DNA of 38,044 bases from positions 358,912-396,955 of the forward strand of contig JAAOMT010000566.1 in assembly GCA_016748015.1 (NCBI GenBank), given 5' to 3'. Below the pieces are notes generated by a model. That model did no database searches. It was not told the DNA's origin and saw nothing but the letters and a program-made list of their open reading frames with translations. Source of the DNA: Geosiphon pyriformis (Eukaryota; Glomeromycota; Glomeromycetes; Archaeosporales; Geosiphonaceae). The position numbers were made by a program, and so were the translations under genes. Below are positions 1 through 12,089 of this stretch, piece after piece. Each line of letters begins with the position of its first letter. Position 1 is the stretch's first letter.

Positions 1-3000
1 ACTATATTATATTGATATTTTAAAAAAAAAATTACTTAAAAAAGACATTTTTTAAACAATTTTAAATAATATAGCACTATTACTAATCAATTTAATTAGT
101 TATTTAACAATTTTTAAAACATCAATCTTAATACTAACAGATTTACATTTTTAAAGTAACAATAAATTAAAAAATATATTATTATTAACAGCAAACAAAT
201 TTATATAGAGACCAATTATATTAATATTCTCAAAGCCATATTTAGTTTTCAATACAACTATTTTTATTTTAACTTACTAATAGCTTTATTAAAAAAACCT
301 ATATATATTAGAACTTTATTGATTTTAAAACTAAAAATACTGTTTAAAATAAAGTTTTTTTTTAATAAATTGTTTAAACATAATAACTAAAAAAACAACA
401 AATTTAATAATAGATTTAATTAATATAGTCAATTTAGTTAAATTAGCTTTTAAAAAAATTAATTATAAAGAAATCAAAAAATTATCAATAATTACAGAAG
501 AAAAAACAAGAATTATTAGAAATAATAATTTAGGAGAGCTTAAAAAAACAAAAGTTTTGGCATGAAATTTAGCATCTATAAAACATGATATAAATATTTT
601 AGAAATCTTGAAAAGAAAAAATAAGAATACTTTATAGTTTATAATTAAATAACCTATTTTTTAATATTTAAAACAACACTAATAATTAGAGATTTCTTAT
701 TAAATATAATACTTTCTTAATATACTAACCTTAATTATTATAACATTTAAATTAACTTGAGATCTAAATATAATTAAAACAAACTGAGAACAATGATTAA
801 AATTAAAAGAGCAAAGAATAAAACATATCTAATTATTAATCTGAAAAATTATATTATTAATCTTAAAAATAATACAACCAAAAAAAAGATTAATTAACTT
901 AGTTTTAAACTTATTATAAAACAAAATAGTCTTATTTTAATTTATTAAAAAAAAATCCTAATACTATTTTTACTCATCAGTACTGACTAATTATTTAAAA
1001 TAGACACAACAGTATCTAGTTTTTTAAAATGAACAATATTATATTGTTAAATATTAACAGACTTTAATACAAATAATTTTACTAAACTTATTAAGTGCTA
1101 TTTTAATATTAAAACAGATATACTTAAAAACACATTATATAGTACAACAGTAAGAGAAAAAAACCGGTCTTAAAACCTACCAAAAACTTGCTAATTTTAA
1201 GAGTAGTTAAACAAATAAAGCTTATAAGCTTAATCAGAAAAACAGCTTTTAAAAATTTTTAAGAAAAAAACTTCATACAGAAAAGTTTTATATTGTCTTT
1301 TAATCCTAATTTTACATTCAAAAAACCATATACAAATTGGAAAACAGTTTTAATATAAGCCAATTTAATTTTAAAAGTTGTATTAAACACCAAATAAAAG
1401 CCACTTACTTAGTAAATCTTTGATAATCAATAATAATTTTTTAAGTATCATTAATAACAGTATTAAAAACCAGAAAAAATAATAATAAATCAGTTTTTAT
1501 TTAATTAGTCCAGTTTTTAAGAACAAATAATCCAAAAAAACTGTTGTTTTGCTTTTAAAACCAGTAAAAATTTGTCAGAAAATATTATATTTAACAATAT
1601 AACCAGTAGTTAATTTTGGTTTATCTTAAATAATATCTTAAATAATATAATAGAAATTTCATATAAGATTACATTTAGAATCACAAAAAAGTTTGGTGTA
1701 ATAATAACAGAAGTAAATAACTGTTTTTACTTTTTAAAATCCTTGGCTTTTTTGTCATTTTTAAAAAATAGTACTAATAGCACCAAATATAACAGCAATA
1801 ATTAAAAAAATTAGTTTGTTAATTAATTTACTATTAAAAAATTTTAGACTTTTAATAAAAGTAAAAGCAATTTTAAAATTAATCTAAGTATATCTTTTTA
1901 AAAGAATCTTGACTAATAAAAAACCAGCTAAAAATAAGAAAGATGTTTCAATAGCCACCAAAAGCAGTCTTTTATTACTATTATTTAAGAAAAAAGCTTT
2001 TAAAACATTCTGCTTAACTATTTTTACAATAGAAAAAACTTCTTTGGTTAAAATTTTATTAGATATTTTAAAAAAAATATTAGATACAACTTTTTTATTT
2101 TTTGTTTTGATTGTAATCATAAAATTAAGAAAACAAAAAGTTTTTATAAATTTTTATAATTTATTAAACATAAATATATATAACTAAATAGTAATTAATA
2201 TTATAAGTTTTTTTATTAATTAAAACAAGATAATTTTATGAATTATATATTATTGTATTTATTTATTTTTTTATTATCAAGTTTAATAAGTACAGCCCAG
2301 TTGCTATCTAGTATACAGAATCAAGCAATATGATCTTAACTACATACAACTTACGTACTTGCTACATATAACTAGCTATTCAAGCCAGTCAAGACAATAC
2401 TATATACTTATATAAACTACAGAGTTTCTATCAACACTAGAGAAAAAAACACAAAGCAAATACTGATCAAAACTTACCCTCAAAGATTCAGAAATACCAA
2501 GCATATAGACGACCCTCAAAAACAAATCTGCTTTGGCCAGGTCTGACAAGAAAGAAACCATATTATTATTAACTACCAAACCAGCTTTCTTCAATTCTGT
2601 TCTATGTTTTACTCTGATATATTATATAGATTGGCAGTGAGACTCAACCAAACAGTGAAAAAAATTCACCAAAACTAAAATAGCTTGAATCTTATCATCA
2701 AACAAATACAAAGCTTTCTCAGTCCAATTCTTGAAAACAAACTCTTTATAGAAAACCATATATAACCTTACATCTAACAGACAATATTTATTAATAAAAT
2801 ATAAAACAAAGTTTTTTAGTATTTTATAATATTTTATTAATATTAATTTTAACTATTTATATAGTATTTTTACCAATTAAAATTACTTATTTAATTACAA
2901 GTTATTTAATCTAATTTTAATTAATAAATTCTATTAATACTTTTTATTATAGTTTATTAATTATATTTTAATTAACTTAATATTTTTAAATTTAAATAAT

Positions 3001-4080
3001 ATAATTAAATCTGTTGTTTTTATTAAATCAAACTTAAATATAATTATTATTATATAAATAATCTTATTAAATTTTGAAAAAATAAAAACTTTTCTAAAAC
3101 TATTTATACTTAAAAATAGTTTTTTAATTTTTTTAATTTTTCTTAAAACAAATTATTATTAATTATAAAAAGATTAATATTTAATACAAATAACTTTCTA
3201 ATAAAAATATTAATTTTGATTTTTTTAAAAAAAAGTATCTTAATTATTACCAATAATATTAAAATTAATAATTATTATATGTGTTTTAATTTTAAAAGTT
3301 ATAAAAACAATATTTATATAATTTATATTTATATTATTAATGTTATTAGTATTAAAACTAATTTTTTTTATTAAATAATTTTTATTTATGTTAAAACTTT
3401 TTGTTTCTAATGTATTATTAATATTAATATTACCTAAATTATTTTTTAAAACAATCATTAAATAAGAAAAAAAGCCAATTTTATTGTCATTAAACTCCAA
3501 AAAAAAAGATTTTTATCTTTTTTTAAAAAAAATATTATTAAAAAAATTAAAATTTAAGCTTTTTATATTTTTATATATATTATTATTAAAATTATTAACA
3601 GTTTTATAATTGAACATAAAACGTATAAAAATATTAAATAAAATATAAAAAATTAAAGTAAAAAAACAAACTTTTTAAAAATTTAAAATATACAAAAAAA
3701 AGAAGTTTTTTTATTTTTTATTATAAATATAATTAAAAATAAGAAAAAAAAAGTTTATATTATTTTAGTTAAAAATATAATTAAAAATACTTGTTTAAAA
3801 AAAATAAAATTTTAAATAATATATATATTTAAATATAATAAAAAATAATTATAAATTTAAATTTATTTTTAATATGTAATCAGCTATTTATATTAAATTT
3901 AATATAATTAATATTTATGTTATTGTTATTATTAAAATATGGTATAAAATTTTAAAATTTTAAAATTACAAATAATATACAATATTTAATAATTATTAAA
4001 AAAAATTTGTATAATAAACATTTTACTTGCAATGAATAAAAAGTTTTTTTTAAAAATCATAATTTTTGTATTATTAAATT
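1..4080. mobile_element. AT-rich block of decayed transposon sequence
   Basis: No intact gene is visible. The + strand is strongly A-rich up to about 1,900, as expected if an old element was coded on this strand. One stretch (431-637, + frame) stays open for 69 codons apart from a single TGA at 563-565 that could be a mutated TGG, and it ends at TAG. Its product is Lys/Ile/Asn-rich and I do not recognise it. The piece from about 2,300 to 2,780 is less AT-rich and is listed separately. From 2,800 to 4,080 there is only very AT-rich sequence with A/T runs. The overlapping frames at 1,884-2,187 and the frame at 3,240-3,500 are low-complexity and look like chance. The transposon reading is inference from composition and from the repeat shared with the gypsy block. 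Confidence 0.5.
2306..2405. repeat. Diverged direct repeat, copy 1 (LTR-like, less mutated)
   Basis: About 100 bp here align in the same orientation with 8,039-8,138. In the best 44 bp (2,362-2,405 against 8,095-8,138) there are 8 differences and all are transitions. Seven of the eight positions have C or G in one copy and T or A in the other in the direction expected of deamination, most often with this copy keeping C or G. The flank to about 2,780 is also richer in GC than the rest of the block, so this may be part of a younger LTR or solo LTR. I could not define LTR ends or a target-site duplication. Confidence 0.5.
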
Positions 4081-4469
4081 TGAAAACAAAGCAATAATAA
4101 TTTAAGATTGAAACAAAAACTAATGTCTAAAATAAAAATAATGCTTCTGTTTTCAAAGATTTTTTTTAAAACCCTTTAAGATAACTAAAAAATTGCAAAA
4201 ATAAATCATTGGTGTCATAATTTCTAAGCATGGAGTTACTATTATAAACTCTGTGTCCCAAAGAAAGTTTAAAAGAATTTATTTTGCCAGCATCGAGGCA
4301 TACTAGCTGATGCTTTAAAAGCATAAGTTTTAAAAGCCATGAAATGCCACAATTAGATAAGCAACGAGGCTGATAAAAAGTCTTCTGGGAATAATTAGCC
4401 ACACTGATAGCCAATTGTATTCAACGTTTCTGATGCGGAATTTAACAAAAATTTTCAGGAAGCCCTAGA

Positions 4470-7279
4470 ATGGTATGCAATATTTTATGAAGTCGAGGTG
4501 TTTTGTCTTCAAAGCTTTAAGATCATTATTTTGAGATCCGGTTTTGTTTTAGGTGAACTACGTTCTATTCGAAACTGCTTCAGGTTATGCCTTGTTCGAA
4601 ATTCTTCAGGTGGAAGAAATTGGAGCCAAGCTGGAATCGGTACAAGAGGCTGTAAAAGATTTGACTAAGTTTGGCAAAGGTGTCAAATTGAAATCTTTTG
4701 CACCTTTTAAAAATGCCGCTCATGCTCTCGAAAACGCGAACGACATTTCCGAAGGTATAGATAACTACCTTACACGATACTGATCAGATTTTTAAATCTC
4801 TATTTCTCACTCTTTTTGACCGCGATTGCAATTTGGTATTTTCCAGGCGTCATTAATGATTATCTGAGAGAGTTTCTTGAGCTGAACCTTCCGGCTCCCG
4901 CGAAATCCAAAAAGAAGAATCCTGTGATATTGGGTATTATTGACAAAAACCTAGCTAGTTCCATTGTTTCCCAACTTAAATATGAATGTGAAACCAGTGA
5001 ATTGGTCTTAGAGATCATCCGGGGAATCCGGTTACATGCCGATAAGCTTTTAGGACAGATGAAGGAGGGGGACTTGGAAAGAGCTCAGCTTGGTTTGGGG
5101 CATAGTTTTTCAAGGGCTAAGGTTAAATTCAACATCAATCGTTCTGATAATATGATCATACAAGCTATTTCCTTATTAGATCAATTAGACAAGGATGTTA
5201 ATACATTTGCTATGCGCGTCAGGTATTATTATCAACATCTTGACAAAATTTTGTGTCCGAATCTTCATTAAATCAACCCATTATGACTCTAACAAATTAA
5301 CTAATTCATAGGGAGTGGTATTCTTGGCACTTTCCAGAATTGGTGAAAATTGTTAACGATAATCATCAATACGCAAAGCTTGCAAAGTTCATTAAGAATA
5401 AGGCTGATCTTACTGAGGACAATCTTCAGGGCTTAGAAGACATCACAGAGGATGAAACAAAGGCGCAGCAAATATTGGAAGCAGCGCGTTCGTCCATGGG
5501 GACAGATATTTCTGACGTTGATATGCTTAACATTGAACATTTTGCTAATTGCGTTATAAATCTTGCTAATTATCGCAAGAGTTTGCTTGATTACTTACGC
5601 TCTAAAATGAGTGTTGTGGCCCCAAATTTATCTGCGCTTATTGGTGAAGTGATCGGTGCCAGGTTGATTTCACACGCGGGAAGCTTGACTAATTTATCAA
5701 AATACCCCGCCTCTACTGTTCAGATCCTTGGTGCTGAGAAAGCATTGTTCAGGTTGGTCATAACTACGAGTCTTGTATAGTTCTTAAAACGCACAATTAT
5801 AGGCTAAAACATTATTTGTTACTGAGTCATATGCATGATCTATGATTGACAGTTTACGACGAATTTGTGGCTCGAGGGATTGTTTATGTTGAACAGAAAA
5901 TCATGATTCGTCAAACTAGATAATTGCTTATGATCTAGTACAATTGCTATTTTATGCCTTGAAATTATATGTTGTTCATGATATATTTTCTCAAAACCTT
6001 AGAGCCCTAAAAACCAAAGGGAATACACCTAAATATGGATTATTATACCATTCTACTTACATTGGCCGCGCCGGAGCAAAAAATAAGGGCAGGATATCAC
6101 GGTTTCTCGCAAATAAATGTACAATTGCTTCACGTATTGACTGTTTTACAGGTGAGAAAAGGTTTCATTTTTGTATATAAATTTATATTAACACGATTCA
6201 TTTAAAGAAATATTATAATTTTCCGAGAAATTTGATTGTTTTATCATTTCCCTGATTGGTTTCTTTAATGGCACAGATTTCTCTAAATCTTTCATATGCT
6301 TATTATAGAAAAGCCGACTTCAAAATTTGGGGAAGCTCTTAAAGAGCAAGTAGAACGCCGGTTGATGTTTTTTGAAACTGGTGCCAAACCTCTCAAAAAT
6401 ATCGACGCCATGAAGAAGGTTCTAGATTCCATCGCCTCTGAAGATAAAATGGAATTAGACTCCAAACCCGTTCTACCACATATCGATCAAGATGATGAAA
6501 GCGATGAAAGCGATGAGAGTGAAGATAATGAGGATATTCAGGAAAAGGAGCCTCAAAAAGGTTTGATCATAACTAAAAAGAAAGTTTTCTGACTTTTATA
6601 AAGGCTCACCTACGATCAATTTAATTTAATTAAAAATTTGCCTGATCTGTATATATTTGGAATGGACTCAAAGCACCCTCTTCAAAAGCTTCCGAATCAT
6701 CATCAAAGAAGCGTAAAGCAACAACAAAAAAAATCGATGGAGAACCTGGTCCTAACAAAGCGCCAAAGATATTAGAATCAGAGGATATTAGCTCTAAGAA
6801 GATCACCAAATCCAAAGATTCAAGTGATAGCTCAACAGAATCTTCCGAAAGTGAAGCCTTATCAAATGTGGTAAAAACCACCAAAAAGATTCTTGATTTT
6901 CCTAAGGATAATAAAGTAAAAACCCCGAAGAAAAAAAGCACTTCAGCCCATTCAGCCAAGCAGGAAACCCCTAAAGTAATTTCCAAGAGCAAGAAAAATA
7001 AAAAGAATGGGGATGGTTTGAAAAATGAAAAATCGCAATTTGGCGAAGTCGCAGTCAAAAAGGTTAGGGGATCATAAGAATTATTCGAAGGTACCGAGAA
7101 AAACTCGCTAACTTTGATCATTTCATTAACAGATAAAAAGTGAGGAAAAACAAAAAACTATCGATGATAATGGAACCACTGAACAAACTAAGGCTTCCAA
7201 GAAAAACGCTACCAAGACTGTCGACAAAAAATTGAAAAAAGCAAAAAAATCCAAAGGCAAAGACAAAGATGATGCATAG
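4470..7279 (+). CDS. NOP56: Nucleolar protein 56 (box C/D snoRNP core), eight exons
   Basis: Core protein of box C/D snoRNPs, which pairs with Nop58, fibrillarin and Snu13 to guide rRNA 2'-O-methylation in the nucleolus. Proposed exons: 4470-4472 (ATG only), 4553-4754, 4847-5222, 5312-5752, 6003-6151, 6309-6560, 6674-7062, 7133-7279. All introns are GT...AG, phases agree, and the 1,959 nt give 652 residues. Residues about 3-67 are NOP5NT ([13 protein letters not shown], ending [15 protein letters not shown]). The NOSIC region follows at about 165-217 ([28 protein letters not shown]). The Nop snoRNA-binding domain is at about 255-405 ([40 protein letters not shown]). Residues about 430-652 are a Lys/Ser/Asp/Glu-rich tail typical of eukaryotic Nop56, longer here than in yeast. 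Least certain are the one-codon first exon and the intron 6,561-6,673 (GTTTGA donor). No breaks are seen in the conserved core, so the gene looks functional. Confidence 0.93.
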
Positions 7280-7394
7280 TAGGAAAACCGAAAGAGCAAT
7301 TGAGATACCGGCTGGTATTTTCGTACAATTATTTTCATGATACAAGAATTTTTCGCGTTTTTTAAATGGAGCGACAGGTGGCTAAACCTCACCA

Positions 7395-7400
7395 AATAAA
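7395..7400 (+). terminator. Candidate poly(A) signal of NOP56
   Basis: An AATAAA hexamer lies 116 nt after the NOP56 stop, at the edge where the island passes into AT-rich DNA. In such AT-rich sequence the hexamer could occur by chance. Confidence 0.35.
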
Positions 7401-8038
7401 CAACTTATCGAACCAAATGGTGTTTCATTATTTGTAATTGCAATTCAAAACTTAAATAATTTTATGATTTAGAAAATCTAATTATAAGAACATATTTAGT
7501 TGTGCCAATTACTTTAAATTATGAAATTAGGTTTTGAATAACGAACAAAATAAATTACAAAAATTATTGTTTAATACATTATAACTTGTTATTAAATATT
7601 AAATACATGTATTGTTTAAAAATATATTACCAATAATATTTTTGCTTAAATAAATAAATTAACACAAAAAAAATCAATTTTTTTAATAATTTATTATTAT
7701 TTTTTAACAGTTGCATAAATAGCTTTTAAAATTTAAAATTTATTTTATAAACAGTTTTAATAGTAATAATAATAATAATAATTTATTATATAAAAATATT
7801 TTATATATAATTATAAGTAAAACAAAAGTAAAAAAATTGATTATTTAAAAAACTTTTTTAGTAGTAAAAACAAATAAACAAATATTATAAATGTATTTTT
7901 TTAAATATTACAAATATAAAACAATTAATATTGTTTTTTTTAATTAAAGTTTTATTTAATTAATACACCAAAAGCAGTTTTAATAATAATAATATTATTA
8001 TTTTTTATTTATTTATTTAATAAACAAAACTCAAATAC

Positions 8039-8138
8039 TATTTAGTATAATACATCAAACTAAGTAATTTAAACTAAGTATAACTCATGTACCTTCTATA
8101 TATAACCAGTTATTTGAGCCAATTAAGACAATATTATA
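8039..8138. repeat. Diverged direct repeat, copy 2 (LTR-like, more mutated)
   Basis: This is the partner of 2,306-2,405 in direct orientation. This copy usually has T or A where the other has C or G. It lies on the low-coordinate side of the gypsy element, where the 3' LTR of a minus-strand element would be. A 73-codon frame (8,087-8,308) runs through it and has no recognisable product. Confidence 0.5.
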
Positions 8139-8570
8139 TTAAAACTATAAAAAAAAATCTATTCCAAGAAAACATCTTATTTTTAATAACAATTAACATA
8201 CTACTATTCTTAACAAAACTACTTGATTATATTTACATTAGATTTAATAAAATTAGATTGATGTTTTCAAAGAATAATCAACTTAGTATAAAGTTTATTA
8301 TCAAATGAATTAATATTATATTGTTATTAAAGATTTTTTACTTTTTTCTTAATGTTGTTAATACTGTTTTGCTGTTAATTCTGCTGTTAATAAAAGTTGG
8401 TAAACTTTTGATAAATTAATTTTTTTTTCAAAGTATCTTTTTATATTTTAAACTGTATATGTTATTGAATTTATAATAAAATAGCCAATTTTGTGTCAAT
8501 TATTTGTATATTTACTTTGCAGTAAAAGTTAATTCTTTTACAAAAAATCTTGATTGTAAACTACTTAATA

Positions 8571-8645
8571 ATATAAAAAAAAAAAGAAAAAAAAAGAAAT
8601 AAACAAAAAAAAAAGAAATAAATTAAAGAAAAAAAAATAAAAAAT
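8571..8645. repeat. Low-complexity A-rich (A)n-GAAAT tract
   Basis: A runs are broken by G, GAAAT and TAAA on the + strand. This could be a polypurine or slippage tract and shows no other structure. Confidence 0.7.
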
Positions 8646-8938
8646 GTGTTAAAAAAGCTATTTTAGATTCAAGCCTAAAAGTTATTAATAATTACTAAAA
8701 TTGATAACCAATTAATTTCAAAATATTAATATAAAAAAGTTAATTTTAAAATAACAATAATTAAAAAATTTATGTTTTTTAATATAAGTTTTATTTGAAT
8801 TAATATATATAAAAAATATATCTCAAATTATAATAAAAATTAATTCTAACTAAGATACATTTTTTCAAAAAAAGAAGTTCTTTTTTTATACAACTTATTA
8901 TAATATTATTTTATAATTTAGTACTTTTTTTTTCTAAT

Positions 8939-9058
8939 ATTTTGACAAATTAAAGATATATTTTATCGAACTACAAGTTATTTATACAAACTATAAATTA
9001 TTTTAATAAACTGTTGAATATTTTATTGAATTATTAAATATTTTAACAAATTCTGAAT
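8939..9058. repeat. Degenerate 20-bp tandem repeat, about six units
   Basis: Units of the form ATTTTAwCrAAyTAyrAAT start at about 8,939, 8,960, 8,980, 9,000, 9,020 and 9,040, the last being 19 bp. Two weaker, shorter units follow to about 9,092. Spacing holds although the units differ at several positions. The array lies downstream of the integrase region in the gypsy block, where a 3' untranslated region or LTR would be. Confidence 0.65.
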
Positions 9059-10799
9059 ATTATATAATTCAACATATTATATAGTTTGATCATTATAATT
9101 TGGTTATATTTGTGTTTTATACAAATAAAATAAAAATTTAAATAATTTGATAAGATAATAAGTAATAAATTAAAACAATAATATATGCTAGTTAATTATA
9201 GGAATTATAGAAATAATTTATGCTCAAATTTTGGCTAATAATATAATCTTTTTTTTAAAACTAAGCTACATTAAAATTCAAGTATTATCTGTAATTTCCA
9301 GATAATAGTCCAAAATTATTGAAGAAATTTGGTCTAAAAATTGTTAAAATTTCAGTTCTGTAAGTTTTTTAATATATTAAATCTTTAAAAGTTGTAAAAT
9401 TGAATTTTATTGAATATTTTTACAAGTATAAATAAGTTATAAAGTCTAAAAACTGTTTTAAGTTTGTAATAAATATTTATTAGTTTAACTGTTGTCTTAA
9501 ATTAATTGTGTAGTTGTTTTTGAATAGTTTTAAGTATGAGGTTTACTGTTTTAAGTTTCAGGTTTTTTTTATAAAGTGTTTTTTTAATCTAAAAATATTT
9601 ATAAATTGAAGAGTATTTGTTGTTTTGTTTGTTGAGATACTGTTAAAGTTTTTGTTAAATTGTAGTATTTGCTAAAATGTTAATAAAAGTAAAGATTTAA
9701 TTCTTTTTTAAAGCTTATTTTAAAAGTTTTGGTAAATAAATTTTAAAATAACTTCTTGTATTTCTTTTATAAAAATAGTAATTTTATGAATTTGTAATTA
9801 AAGTTATAACAAATTCTGTTTGAATATAATTAATATGTTTTTTGGTAATATTTATGAATAATTTAAGTAGTATTTTTAAGGTTAACAAAAATTTTTAAGA
9901 TAATTGTTGAATATTTTGAAGAATAATCATAATAACTAACTAAAAAATAAAAAATAATAGATTATTTTTGATATGTAAATTTTTATATTATTTTTGGTTT
10001 TGTTTTTTTGTGTATTTTTTAATTATTTTTGTAAACTTGATTTTATTAATATAAAGATAAAATAAAATAATTTTAATGTTAAAATTTAGAAATTGTTTAA
10101 TAACAACTATTAATTCTAAGTTTTAAAGAATATTTTCAGAGTTAACCAAAAAAAATTGTGTACTAATTTGTGAAATAAAAAGTTTGGAATTGGTTTTAAA
10201 ATAGTAATACTTAAGTTTATTACTATATGCAACTTTTTTTAAAATTTTATTATCAAGTTTTAACTTATATGATCTATTTCTTAGAATTTTGTGTATATAA
10301 AATAGTTTGTTTTATTTATAATTGAATTTTTTACTTTATTATTTTTTAACTTTAGTTCTATAGAAAAAAAAATTATTTTTAATTTTAAATTTATTGGTAA
10401 CTAGTAGTAGTTTGTTATTATGTTATTCTTTTTGTTAAGCTTAGAAATATTTTATATAAATGGCTATAATTATTATTTTTCTTCTAATTTACTAAAAAAT
10501 ATATAAACTTTTTTTGTAGTCTTTCTTAAAAATTGTTTTTTGTAATTGGCTAAATTAAATAGAGTTCTACTGTAAAATTAATTAGTAATGTTATTATTCT
10601 GTTATAAAATCAAATTATAGTGTGTATTTTATTGTATTTTGTTTTAGTATTTTATATACTAATAACATTAATAGAATAAAAAAATCTTATTCTTGCTTAA
10701 AATTTATAAAAACTTTGGCTAAAAATTTACAAAGTATTTTGTTAAAACATTCTATAAATTCATTTGTTTGTAAATAATAGAGCAAAAATAAAAATCTTT

Positions 10800-11170
10800 T
10801 AACATTGAATTGTTTACAAAATATGTTTTTTGATTGAATAAAAGTTTAATTGGGCATTCATATTTATAAATAATGTTTTTATAGATAAAATTTGTGACTG
10901 ATTTTACATCTGCTTATTAAATTGCTCTTGCTTTAAACTATTTTGTTAAATAATCTACTGTAATTACAATATATTGGTTTCTTTGAGTTGTAATAAGTAG
11001 TGGTCCGATTAAATTGATATTAATTCAATCAAAAAATTGTTTAATTTTGATTGGATTTAAGAGTTTTATGAAATGTGTTTCTCTTCTTTTTTGACAACTA
11101 GCATATAATTCAACATATTATAAATATCTCTTTTTATTTAAGGCCAAAAATAGTGTTCTAATGTTCTTTG
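10800..11170 (-). pseudogene. Gypsy integrase remnant, catalytic Asp codons lost
   Basis: On the minus strand one frame reads a Cys-x2-Cys zinc-binding end (CASCQKRRETHF), then FFD*ININLIGPLL, then YIVITVDYLTK*FKARAI and FNQKTYFVNNSMLK. These match the integrase core patterns D-W-I-x-I-D-L-I-G-P, V-D-Y-L-T-K-W and S-D-x-G-x-x-F. The Trp after the first Asp is TGA and the later Trp is TAG. The expected first catalytic Asp (DLIGP) and second (SDxGT) are both Asn. All of these are single G-to-A changes from the expected codon. This copy cannot be active. The family assignment is firm, and the ends are approximate. Confidence 0.85.
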
Positions 11171-11619
11171 AATTGTATTATTTTTTTTAAAGTATGTTGT
11201 TAAAAGATTTGAATACATGTTATATATGAATATTTTTTTTATTTTTCTGAATTACTTTAAGTAGATTGTCTAAATTTTTGTAATTTTAGTATAAATAAGA
11301 TTATTGTATAAAAAATATTGTTTTGCTTAGTATTATAATCGATGTTTTTTACTAAAAGACCAAGTTTTTGATGTTGTAAGTGTTTTCAAATATTTTTTAA
11401 GATTATTATAGTTTTCAAAATCCATTAGTGATTGTTTTTTGTTGTTTAATTGAGTTGAATAGTGTTTATAGTTTCTAATCTTGCCTTATTTTAAAGAAAT
11501 AATCAATGTTTATATGTAATTTTTCTTGTTTGTAGTATATAATATATTTGTAATTTGCAAAGAATCTATTCTAACAGATTTGTTTGATATTTAATTTAGA
11601 ACTCTTGTTTTGTAGTTAT

Positions 11620-11937
11620 TTATAATCCAATATTATCAGTGATAATATCGAATTTTTTGAACTTAAAATACAGGTTAAAGTAATATAAAACCCAAATTAT
11701 TGTTGCTGTTTCTAATTCAATAGCAAAGTAATTTTTCTTTGTTGGCTTTAGTGTTCTACTGACATAAGTAATTACTTGTTTATTGTCATTGTTATTTAGC
11801 TGAGATAAAATGACATCAAAAGTTATGTATAAAACATCTGTAGCTAATTGAAATCTTTTGTTAAAATCAAGATAAGTAAGAATTAAAGCTGTTGTTGGCT
11901 TTTTTTTAAGAATGTTAAAGGCTTTCTGCTGTTTCAA
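11620..11937 (-). pseudogene. Gypsy RNase H fragment
   Basis: This is the one part of the element still open for about 100 codons. It shows the RT-RNase H junction of Ty3/gypsy: a hydrophobic PTTALILTYLDFNKRF segment, then ATDVLYITFDVILSQ, ITYVSRTLKPTKKNYFAIE, a Trp-rich stretch and a final ITDNIGL. In the family the first motif is T-D-A-S-x-x-x-x-G-A-V-L-S-Q. Here Ala is Val, Ser is Leu and Gly is Asp, each explained by a C-to-T or G-to-A change. It is a passenger in a dead element, not an independent gene. Confidence 0.88.
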
Positions 11938-12089
11938 AGTCCATTTGTATTTAACGTTTTTATTGGTCAGATAATTAAGAAATTTGGCAATTTTAGAAAT
12001 TTTTTGATAAATTTTCGATAGTAGAATGTTAATTTTGTAAATTCTCTTAATTCAGTAGTGTTTTAAAAGATTTTTAAGTTTTTAACCAC

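Noticed and set aside
1884-2187. Overlapping 78- and 92-codon frames on opposite strands
   Set aside because: Lys/Phe/Ile/Leu-rich translations of A/T runs with no domain. Open frames of this kind are expected in such composition.
4166-4414. 82-codon minus-strand frame upstream of NOP56
   Set aside because: No domain, signal peptide or splice context, and it lies where the NOP56 promoter and leader should be. Treated as non-coding.
6630-7395. Minus-strand frames of 163, 75 and 89 codons
   Set aside because: They are antisense shadows of the Lys/Ser/Asp-rich NOP56 tail; Ser/Phe/Leu-rich products arise from reading that tail in reverse.
8087-8308. 73-codon + frame
   Set aside because: Starts inside the LTR-like repeat copy; product is Ile/Leu/Tyr-rich and without a domain.
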